Assembly (NCBI RefSeq): GCF_947179165.1 | Contig: NC_077242.1 | Span: 47,866,097 to 47,930,096 of the forward strand | DNA: 64,000 nucleotides | Source: Solanum dulcamara | Taxonomy: Eukaryota; Streptophyta; Magnoliopsida; Solanales; Solanaceae | Reading direction: 5' to 3' | Program-made: the position numbers and the translations under genes | Part shown: one piece after another, positions 44,691-56,600 of the stretch | Layout: each line of letters opens with the position of its first letter | Position numbering within the stretch: position 1 is the first letter of the stretch | Notes under the pieces: generated by a model | Database searches by the model: none | The model's input: the letters and a program-made list of their open reading frames with translations, nothing else | What the model was told of the DNA's origin: nothing

Positions 44691-47600
44691 TTAACTAGTC
44701 AAATTCTGTTCACTAGGCCCAATTTCTTTTGAGACAATGCTTTGAATCTACAGTTATTAAACATCCATCAACCGTCATAGCAGTAGAGGAATGAAAAGGA
44801 AAATATTGAAAATAAATCTAAGAATACTCACAGAGGGTTTCACAAGGGAGGTGAAAATAGGCAACAATGCAGCAGTATAGGGAATCTGAAAATCAGGGAG
44901 TTAAACGTACTTGAGCACAAATACACAGATTGAAAATTCGAGCTCAATGTTTTTGAGCTTACCCAAATTTTTTGTGTTACACTGTCAATAAGAAGCTGCA
45001 GATTTAGGTAAAACTTAGTCTTTGCCCTCCTCTGAAGAGTGGGGATCAAATCAAATCTTATCAAATGCGGACAGGCTTAGTGTATTCCGTATAAAGGTGA
45101 CTTGAACTCAAAAACCCTGGAAAAGTACATATTAAGAGTTCACATACGTTTGTAAATCCAGCAATCAGTCCTAAGCATAGCAGAACCTCCTCTCCTGTAA
45201 GAGGAGCCAACATAGGCATGAGGAGAAACTGCATGATTTGAAAAGTTAATATATGAAATATAACCACGAGGAAGAAATTATAAGTTACTCTGATCCATAG
45301 CGAAAAAGTTACCTGAGAAGTTGCAGAGCAAATGTTGGCTATTAGCATCATATCAGCAAAGTTATCTTTCTTGAAATGAAATCTAGCCTTTAAGAAGTAC
45401 TGCAGGGAAATAATTAAAGACAATATCAAGTTAATCATATGGTTGAAAGAAGTAAGAATGGCCTTCCAAAAGCTCCCCTTGTTTCATACTATAATGTACC
45501 GATCCGATACTCTCAAGAAGACCAGTTTTGGACGTGTCATGGTTGTCACCAATGAATGCCCAATTAACACTTGAAAAAGTAAAAAAAGAAAGTACCTGAA
45601 ATGGAGCTTGTTCTCCTCCTTCTGCAAGGCTATTCAAGAAAGCAACAGATGCTGCAAGTGAAAAAGTAACACTGCAACACGACAACCAACAATTGCCATC
45701 ATATTTCTTCTTTTGTTAGAAGAAAGAAATAGCTCTTGTACCATCTACTTACCTCTTCTTAAGAAAACGAAAGATATCCTTGAGGGATGGAACTTTCTTG
45801 AACACCTTTATATTCTTTGTTGTCTCGCAATCCAATTCAGTATTTTCCATTTCATTATTTCTCAAGATTGGCTGCTGCTCAACAGAATATTCTTTAATGC
45901 AAGCTGTATCCTCTAGAAAAATTTGCATGTATACAGCAGCAATTGTTGATGCAATTGTTGCTACCTTTATCAATAAAGAAGAGCATATATATAAGCTGAG
46001 ACTGAACAAAACTAGCTAGATTAGCCAAAAGTTAAAAATTCAGAGAATTAAGGACCAGAAATATCTGAGAAGTGGAGAGGAAGTGATCAGCTAAGGTTCC
46101 ACAGACAAATGCAGCAGATCCAACCCCAGCCAAAATTCCGATGGCAGAGGCACGCTTTGCCTGTGACTTATGGTCTGCCTGAAAATAAAGTGTTATTAGT
46201 AATAGCATTGTCTGGTAATACTATATATGTTTATTGTGAATAAAGAGAATGTATTGTTGGGAGAAAAAAAGATTACCACATAAGCAAGGGCCACGCACTG
46301 AATACCACCATCACATATCATGCCAGTGAGCGTCCTTAACACATAGTAAAATTTCTTTGTCCTCCTATATGCCAATATGACTGCCAAATATAATGTGACT
46401 TCCATCAGTTAGTGCTTCTTTTTTCTTCCAAAACTGGTTAAAACAAGATGGAATGAACCTGGGGGAACAATGGAGAGAGTCACTGGGACTGTGAGCAAAG
46501 CTTTCCTTCCATACACGTCAGACAAATTCACAATTATTGGCATCATTACCACTAAACCAATTCCAATTATCTGCATCAGAAAATTTAATTGGAAAACTAC
46601 CACATATAAAACCGTTATCACTTTCTGGTAGAGCCTCCTCTCCAAGTCAGAATCACATAAAACGGTTTCCTAACTACAAACATGTTGAGGCATACATGTA
46701 GTAAATAATGGCCAGAGGTGAAGCGTTGAGTCACGGAAACTGTAAAATCAGATAGCTTGTCCTTAATTTGCTACCCCACACACACACCAAAAATAACAAG
46801 GTAAATTGGTTATCAAATCCTAACAATAGTAATTAGGGTTAATTGCAATAAGCCCTGCAAACACTATTCCCCTGTGAAATATATTTGTAACTAAGTATAT
46901 TAAATACAAATTAAAATTATAAATATTTTTTACATCTTGATTTTTATGAAATTCAAAAAAGAAATTTTCTTGTTGAAAGGTTTTATTCACACTTTAACTA
47001 AAAAGATTACAAACATGTATTGAAACTTGTATATCTTGAAACTCATAAATATATATTATGAATACATGTTACTCAATAAGAAATTGGTATTATAAAGTAA
47101 TATTAGTGGATGTTCCATTATTAAATGGACCCACTTAAATGACTAAATTGCCCACCTTTTGTTCTTGTCAAAAAAAAGGGCAGCCCAGTGCACTAAAGCT
47201 CTCGCTATGCGCAGGGTTCGGGAAAGGGCCCGACCACAAGGGTCTATTGTACGCAGTCTTACCTTGCATTTCTGCTAGAGGCTGTTTCCAAGGCTTGAAC
47301 CCGTGACCTCCTGGTCACATGGCAACAACTTTATCAGTTACCCCAAGGCTCCCCTTCACCTTTTGTCCTTGTCAATTGGCTATAAATATAGTCATATTTC
47401 CAGTAATGAAGAACACACACAGATTCTCTCAACTCGCCAGGAACAAGCCTCAGTAGTTTGGTCCCTGGGGCGACGCGCCACTATCAGATGTGCAGGTTTT
47501 AAGCCTATTTTGGCTTGGCGCTGCAGTGGCGCCACGCGCCACTATAGCGTCAGTAGGAGATTTTGCCCAGTTTTCCAGATTTTGAGAAAGGGCAAACTGG

Positions 47601-50600
47601 ACTTTTTCCCTAATTATATATACTCTAGCCTTGGACGATTTGGACCATATTTTTTAGTCTTGTGCCTCTCTCTAAAAACCCTAATCTCCATTCTCTTCTC
47701 CCAAACATCTCCAACAAGATTTGTCCTCAAGAGCTCAAGGATTCAAGATCTTCAAGTCAAGTCTTGATTTCCGGTGAGATGATCTTCAAGCAAGGTATGT
47801 AAAGCTAACCTAAAATATGAATTGAGTTCTTCCATATGCCCATAGATGTGTTAGATAGAAGTTGTGAAAGATTTGAACCTCCTATGAAGGTTTTCTTGAA
47901 ATTTCCTAAACTATAGAATATTACTAAAATATATTAATGATATTCTTGAGTTGATTTTGTTAAGAGTATGGATTCATGTATTCATTCACATAAACCCAAG
48001 ATGAGATTTCTCTTTTGTCATAATTTATCTTGAGGATGAGATTGATGATTTTTATGTATAATAAAAATAATATTATTTTTATAATGAAATGAGGTATTCT
48101 CTTACTTGAGTTTGATGAAATTGATTTTGAGTTATATGAGAATTGGGGTAGTTATGAATGTGAATGGCATAAAAAGAAATGAAACATTGGTAGAGCTAGA
48201 ATGTCGCTTTTGTTTCTATAAATGTAATATAGAATTAAATAAGAATTTTGGATGTAGATGTTTGATGATGTGATGATGATGTGAATGATGATATTTGATG
48301 ATGATGTGATGATGATGTGATGATGAGGTTATGTTGATGAGGATGTTGTGTGATGAAGTGGATTGGAGTCTAATGTGATTATGCGATATGTGATTTACCT
48401 AATTTGATGTGATTGGAGTCTTATGAGCATTTTGAAAATAAACGATCTTTGAGACAGAGTTTTAAATAAATAATTTGCGAATATTTTTGCATAATTTATT
48501 TATACACTATTTTGAGTTTAAAGAATGATTATTTCCATCTATGATTTAAAAGAGTTTAAGCATGAGTTGAGTTTGAGAAGTCTTTTAATTATTTTGAACA
48601 ATAGTATTTTGAGTATAAATGAGTTGGGCATTTTCACTTTAAAAATGTCGATTTTTGAGATTGAGTTGAGATTGTATCAATTTTAAAGAGAAGAGTTTAA
48701 TGATTTGAGATGAGTCGATTTGAAAGAAGGTCCAATGAGGCCAGAGTTGATTGAGTTTTGAAAGAGTCCAATGAGACTAAATGAGTTGATTTGAAAGAGT
48801 CCGATGAGACTAAATGAGTATTTTGAGTATTTTACTCACCTGATAGATATGAGCATATTGAGTCTTGGAAGGAGTATCGAGCACCGAATTGGGTAAGAGT
48901 ATAGTCCATACTCAAACCAATAAACTACGTCGCCAAACGTAGGAGAGGATTGAACCGTTAAAGTCGGATGCTTCCTAAATTACTGTCTTGACATGATAGG
49001 ACTTGGTTGGATTGGATCCATGATTGGTTGATTCGTCCATACCCTGGCAAGGTATGAACGGACGCGGCAACAACATCGGTTTGTTGTACTATCACTCGCT
49101 CATATGGTGATAGTTGTCGGTTAGAGAAACTCCAAAATTGAGTGGATTGTGCATGATATGATTGGTTTGATTGAGATTGTTTGATGATTGAGTTGGATTG
49201 TATAACATTACTAAGTTCTAATTTGCATATTTATTGAGTTGAGTTCTTTGTTTTGATTGTTGAGGTGATTGTTGAGTTGATCGTATATGATCGGATTGGG
49301 TTAGATACATGGTGACTGGATGGTACATGATTGGGTTGGATGTGTGATTGGATTGGATTAGATGATATGTGATTGACTTAGAGTTGATGGCATGTGATGG
49401 ATTGGATTAAATGATATATGATTGGATAGTGTATGTATATGATTGGATTGGATGGTTTATGATTGGTCTTTGTCTAAACTGTGTTCTTACTTTAGACTTA
49501 TGACACTTTGATTTAGTCTCTCTTATCTTTCTGATTTTGAGATATTTGACCCAATGTTATTCTTCCTTGAGGTTTGTTTCATTCCGCCATATTACATACT
49601 CGTACATTCCATGTACTGACGTCCATTTAGACCTGCATCATTTCATGATGCAGAGACAGGTATAAGAGATCGTCAATAGGAGCACCATTGAGGATCTATA
49701 CACACTCAGCGTATTGATGAGTCCTTCCCTACATTCGGAGGACACCACTTATGTCATTCTTGCGTCGTGTTAGCCCTTTTTTATTTTGATTTAAGGTAGC
49801 CATGAACATGTCATTGGCACCAATTAGGTAGTAGTGATAGAGACTTCATAGACTAGATAGTGATGGGTCGATTGAGTATTTTAAATTCCTTGAATTATTC
49901 TTGTCAAACTATTTTAATGACAAAGATTGGAGTTTGATTTGTTGGCCCATGGCCTTTCTTTCTTGAGTTAGATCGTTGATTTGGATTGCCCGCCAAATTA
50001 CTTCGCTATTTTAAACTTCTGCTGGTTGATTGATATTGAATAGATGTGTGATTGGACCAGGTGGTTCGCTTGGGGACCAGCAATGGTCTTTGAGTACCAA
50101 TCACGTCTAGGGTACCCTCTCGGGGCGTGACAAACATGTACTAAGTCTTGAGAGATGTACTCAATCAAATTCCAAAAATCATTATATGGTCTGAAACAAT
50201 CAGGGCGTATGTGATATAATTGTCTTAGCAAGTACTTGATAAATGAAGGTTATATAAATGATGTCATTTGTCTATGTGTTTTTATTAAGAAAACAGAATC
50301 AGAGTTTGTTATATTCGCTGTTTATGTTGATGACATAAATCTCATTAGAACCGCTAAAGAGGTCCAAAAGACGATTGAATATCTAAAGAAAGAATTTGAG
50401 ATGAAAGATCTTGGAAAGATAAAACATTGTCTGAGTCTACAAATTAAACATTTAGCAGACGGGTCCTTTGTCCATCAATCTGTCTACACTGAAAAAATAT
50501 TAAAATGATTTTACATGGACAAAGAACATCAATTAAGTATTCCAATGGTTGCTCGATCACTTGAAGTAGATAAAGATCCATTTCGACCTCCAGAAGAGAA

Positions 50601-53600
50601 TGAAGAACTTCTTGATCCTGAAGTACCATATCTAAGTGCTATTGGTGCACTTATATATCTTGCTAACGCAATCAGGCTTGATATAATATTTTTTGTTAAT
50701 TTGCAAGCAATGTATAGTTCATCCCCAATGCGAAGACATAAGAACGGTATCAAGTATATTTTGCAATACCTAAAGGGTATTATTGATATGAGTTTGTTTT
50801 ATACTAACAAAGTCTGTGTAGAGCTTATTGGTTATGCAGATGCAGGTTATTTATTAGACCCACATTAAGTTTGATCTCAAATAGGCTATCTATTTACATA
50901 CGGAGGAACTTCTATATCATGACGATCTACAAAACAATCTATTGTTGCTACTTTCTCAAATCATGCTAAAATAATAGAAATTAATGAAGCAAGTAGAGAA
51001 TGTGTGTGATTGAAATCAATGATATAGTTCATCAAAGAAAGATGCGGACTGAAAAATGATGTCAAAGTACCTACAGTTATATTCTAAGACAATGTTGCGT
51101 GCATAGCTCAATTGAAAGATGATTCATAAAAGGAGACAGAGCGAAATAAATTTCACCAAATTATTCTTCACACATGATCTCCAGAAGAATTGTGATATTG
51201 ATGTACAACAAGTTCATTCGAGTGATAATCTTACAGATTTATTCACAAAGGCATTACCAACATCAATTTTTGAGAAACTAAGATATAAGATTGGAATGCG
51301 TCGTCTCCAAAATATCAAATGAAGTTTTCATCAGAGGGAGTAAAATACAGGCTGCACTCTTTTTTCCTTAATCAAGGTTTTGTCCCACTGGGTTATCCTG
51401 GTAAGATTTTTAATGAGGCTGCACTCAAAGCATATTACCAGATGTGTGTACTATTTTTTCTTCACTCAGCTTTTTTTCCACTAAATGTTTTCTAGTAAGG
51501 TTTTAATAAGGCACAACATATATGAGTGTTCAGGATAACTATATATATTTGTTCTTTCACTAGAATTTTTCTTTTACAAGGGCATCCAAGGGAAAGTATT
51601 ATAAAGTAGTATTAGTGGATGTTCTATTATTAAATGGACCCACTTAAATGGCCAAATTGCCCATCTTTTGTCCTTGTCAATTAGCCATAAATATAACCAT
51701 ATTTTTAGCAGTGAAGAACACACACAGATTCTCTCATTCTCTTACTGTCTTTCTTTCATATTAATTTGCTAAGTTAGTTTGTTTTATAACAATTGACAGT
51801 TTATTTCTTGCACTTTAAACATGTACTCCCTCATTCCCCATTTGATACTTGTGGTTTAAAACAATCCTTAGATATTTTTGTGTGAGCAAATCATTTTATT
51901 AAGGATAAAATGAGAATTTTAAAGTTAAATTATTTCTAATTCTAGTAAGATGGTATTTTTTATGACACGGACTAAAAAGGAAAAATAAATCACATTAAAT
52001 GATACGAAAGGAGTAATTTATTTGTATTTAAATTTAATCTGAATAGTTTATTATAGAAGAATTCCTCATTTTTAATTTAGTTTGTTTATTTATTCTTTCA
52101 TTTCAAGTTTATCTTTAATTTACTTAGTTACATGAACTATCATTTGTGTGATTATATAGGAGATTTAATAATTTTAGGAAAAATAGGGATAATATATCAT
52201 CATATTAAAGAGTTTCAACAGATAAGAATATTTTTCCGAATACTTCAAAATTAGTCATCTTATTAAGTTATTTGTGTTCATTTCCTTTTTTGAAGTTTCA
52301 AAAGAAAAATATTTCAAACAATATTTATTCTCTCTTTTAATCAAAGGCGTGAATAAATATTTTCAACATATCTTTTTATCCTCTGTTTAAAATATCATAT
52401 AAAATAAATACATAAAAACTTTTCATTCATAATTCACTGTATATATACTTGGTCAAGAATGTGTGTTTTATCTCTTTTAGTTTATTTAATCAAACTGTCA
52501 ATTTGTTTAATAATTTTGAAAATTACACATTTTTCATAGAAAAATGAAGATGACATGATATGATTAAAATTTTAATATTCAAAAATCATTTTGATAGATA
52601 TTATATCTATCTTTAATATACAACAACAACAACAACAACAACAACAAGAAGCCCAGTATAATCCCACCATATGGGGTCTGGGGAGGGTAGAGTGTACGCG
52701 GACCTAACCCCCACCTTGAAAGGTAGGGAGACTATTTTCGAAAGACCCTCGGCTTAAGAGAGAAGAACAAGAGAAGAAAAACAAGAAAAACAAGACATAG
52801 GTCAGTAGAGCCAAGTATATCGAAAACAATATAAAAATATGAATAATGAGAGCGAGAAAGTCAGGGTAGAAAGACCAAAAAGAAAGGAGCATTAACTACT
52901 ATAGATAAATAAGATACCCAAAGTAGACCGGACCAACAAATATAAGCCGTAATCAAATGCAAAAATCAAATGTTAATAAACAAATGAACAAAACTACGAC
53001 TACTATGGAGAAAAGATAAGCCACCTAGCCCACTATCTTAGTCTGAGTCCTCCACAGCCTCCTATCTAAGGTCATGTCCTCGGTGAGCTGCAACTGTGCC
53101 ATATCGTGTCTAATCACCTCTTCCCAATACTTCTTCGACCTCCCTTTTCCCCTCCTGAAACCGTCCATAACCAACCTCTCGCACCTCCGCACTGGAGCAT
53201 CTGTGTCTCTCCTCTTCACATGCCCAAACCATCTCAGTCTCGCTTCCCGCATCTTGTCCTCCATCGATGCCACTCTCATCTTGTCTCGGATATCTTCATT
53301 CCTAATTCTATCCATCCTAGTGTGCCCACACATCCACCGCAACATTCGCATTTTCGCGACTTTCATCTTCTGAACATGAAGTTTCTTGATTGGCCAACAC
53401 TCCGCCCCGTACAATAGAGTCGGTCTAACCACCACTTTGTAGAACTTGCCTTTGAGTTTTGGTGGCACTTTCTTGTCACACAGCACTCTGAAAGCGAGCC
53501 TCCATTTCATCCACCCTGCACTAATACGGTGTGAAACATCGTCGTCGATATAAGAGTAAAAAAGCCTAAAAGCTTCTTTACTTTTTTTTCAATATTGCGT

Positions 53601-56600
53601 CTCAAGTCAATATCAATATATACATATATATATTGTAAAAATGAACAATCTACCGCTTCTAACCAAAAGACCTCTCGACTCCACGCCTAAAAAGGAAGTG
53701 CATTGGGTGGTCAATGTTACAGTTCAAACGGTTATTTTATAAAATTTTATTTATTGATATTATAATTATTTTATTTTATTTTATGTAATCAAAACTCAAA
53801 TGTTAGAAACCGTTCCGCCATCTCTGTTTTTTTTTATAAAAATTTTTATATGATTCGATAATTTTTTGGTCTATCTTTTAAAAATGATAAAGTTTAGAAT
53901 ATGCTATACCATATATGTTTATGTATGAATTTGACAAAAAATCTATAGACATTTTTTTAATGTTTAAAAGGTGATAAATCAAGAAAATATGAAAGAAAAT
54001 AAAAATAGAGATTCATTCCATTATTTTATACAATACTATTAAACAAAACAAAAAATATAATTTGAATCACAGGAGCCAGAAGAAATCAATGAATTAGATA
54101 AAAAGAGAGCAGCCCGGTGCACTTAAGCTCCCGCTATGCGTAGGGTGCCCGACCACAAGGGTCTGTTGTACGCAGCTAGGGCTGGGCATTCGGTATTCGG
54201 TTCGGTATTTACAAAGTTTGAGTTCGAAAATTCGGTAATCGTTAATTCAAAGTATATACCAAATACCGAACTTTCAAACTTCGGTTCGGTAATTCGATAA
54301 TCGGTAAATCAAAATTTAGTTCGGTACGATATTCGGTAATCCCATATTGAAGTCGAAGTCCACACGAAATATGTTAGTACATCATATTCACATTAGCAAC
54401 AATAAAAGATGTGAAGATTTCATTTAAAAACATGAGGAAAATGTAGGAAATATTCTGAAAAACTCAGACTAAGAATATTTCATTTACCTGTTTAACAATG
54501 AAGACTAAAACAAATACCATGAACCTTGATTAGAATTTACAATTTAGAATACAAAGTCCCTAAGTCCAATAACTATTCTCAAGCCTTGAATTGCAATGTA
54601 CATCGCTTTAAGTGTACTGAAAAATGTGTTACAATGGAGGACATCTAACACCTCTGCTAATTCATTGACAAGCAAAGCAGAGAAGTGAAAGATGAAATGC
54701 ACTATTTCTTTGAATAGAATTGCCAAGCACCATGAGTAACAACAACAACCTGCACATGTGTAACAACCTGCATTTCTAAAATCTGTAGATGAGTAATAAC
54801 CTGCAACAACAACAAGGACATACAACAACCACCAAAAGTCCAAAATAGGACAGCAACAACCTGTAACAACAAGGACATATAACATGCAACACCCTGAATT
54901 GAAAGGCTCAAGTGCTCAACCAATCAACCTTCAGCAGTTTATGGACCTGCAATAGAAACATAAGCTGTAAGAGGAAAAAACTTTGGGTGTTGAATACTTG
55001 AATGAATTCATCAAAAGCAGGGGAACACTGCATCCGAACAACAACACTCAACAACAAAAGCTGCAGCAGCTACACTACAGCAGCAACAATTGACACCTGC
55101 AACACACAACAATAACAACAACAAACAACAACAGTCAACAACACCACCTGCAGCAGCAGCAATTGCCACCTGTAACACACAACAATAGCAACAAAAAACA
55201 TAAGCTGCAGCAGCTACACTACACCTGCAACACATAACAACAACAACAAACAATAGAACTCAACAACACCCACCTGCAGCAGCAACAATTGACACTTGCA
55301 ACACACAACAATAGCAACAAACAACATAAGCTGCAGCAGCTACACTACACCTGCAACACACAACAATAACAACAACAAACAACATCAGTCAACAACATAC
55401 GAACAACCGCACAATCTGTAGCACTTCTGCAAAGAGGGCCTAGTTTGTCTTAATGACCAGCTAGATTTATGTTCAGCACCTCTATAGTAGTAAAAGATAA
55501 AACACATACAAAAGGAATCAAATTTTGTGGAAGAGATACGATACCAAGCTCTCCGATATGCTCATAACTCCAGTACGACCAACAGCTCCAAAAGTGGGCC
55601 GCAATGCAGTAACATCACACCTAGTAGCTAGGTAGGTAATAGACCCAACAGTTTCTGAACCAATGGCAAATGGAACTATACCTGCAATGTGAAGAAGCCA
55701 TTGTAGAACAATATACTCTTCCTACTAATCTTATTCGATACCGCCCATTCTATCTCTTTTGAAGGGATTCTATTAGAAAAAAATACGAAGTTATGGTTGA
55801 CACATCTTCCGTATCACTATTTAGATACTTCATTTATTTTTCTCGTTGCTGGTCATATGTATAGAACCAATTTAAGGACTGGGCACATTATAGAATATCT
55901 TTTAGATTCCATTTATTTGGATCAGTTAATGACTAAAAATAGTAAATTCCATTCTTTCACCCTGTGCAGATAACAGAAAGATATAGGTACTAAGGCACTT
56001 AAATTGGGACAGAGGAAGTATTAGAGAAAACTAACTCAATATACCTGCTGATGTGCTGGAAGCTGGCCCTACTGATGAATCAGTAGAAAATTCTTCGATA
56101 TTCCAGGGGTTTCTTGTTCTACCACCGAACCAAATATCATCATAAGCTAAAGAACCAGGGACTAATTTTGCAATAAGAATTGCACCAGCAGATTTCAGCC
56201 TGCATCAACCGTGTCTACAAATTATTATACAAACACACGTACAAGTGTGAAGGAGTGAAGCATTGAAAAGCTGAAAGCTGTGAAGGAGACCAAGAAGTGA
56301 AGGCTTGAAGCACTGAAATCTGAAGATGCTACGTCGCTACCTCTGTGAAGGAGTGAACTGTGAAGCACTAAAAGGCTGAAAGCTGTGAAGCCATGAAGGA
56401 GACCAAGGGGCAAGGACTGAAGCACTGAAGACTGAAGACTGAAGACTGAAGACTGAAGACTGAAGAGTGAAGAGTGAAGAGTGAAGATGCTAGCTGGACG
56501 CTGGTAGCTGCCTTTGTATTTGTGAATTGTTAATACTGAATACAACTATAAGAGGGAGTTAGGGTTACTTAGGGATTTCATTTGGGTTTGGACCTAAACA

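Larger units (their letters stand above)
47088..51791 (+). mobile_element. Ty1/copia element with deleted 5' interior
   Basis: The left LTR starts tattataaagtaatattagtgg (47088) and the right LTR is 51597-51791, ending gttttataaca. Flanking ATTGG (47083-47087) and ATTGA (51792-51796) are a probable decayed target duplication. The left LTR holds a SINE and is cut at 47430. From there to 50132 a Ty3/gypsy LTR replaces the rest of the LTR, gag, protease, integrase and the first half of the reverse transcriptase. Confidence 0.75.

Noticed and set aside
54702..55253. Minus-strand frames rich in Val, Cys and Ala (V/C/A runs)
   Set aside because: They are translations of the aac/caa repeat tract of the hAT-like element; no family features and the frames shift with the repeat.
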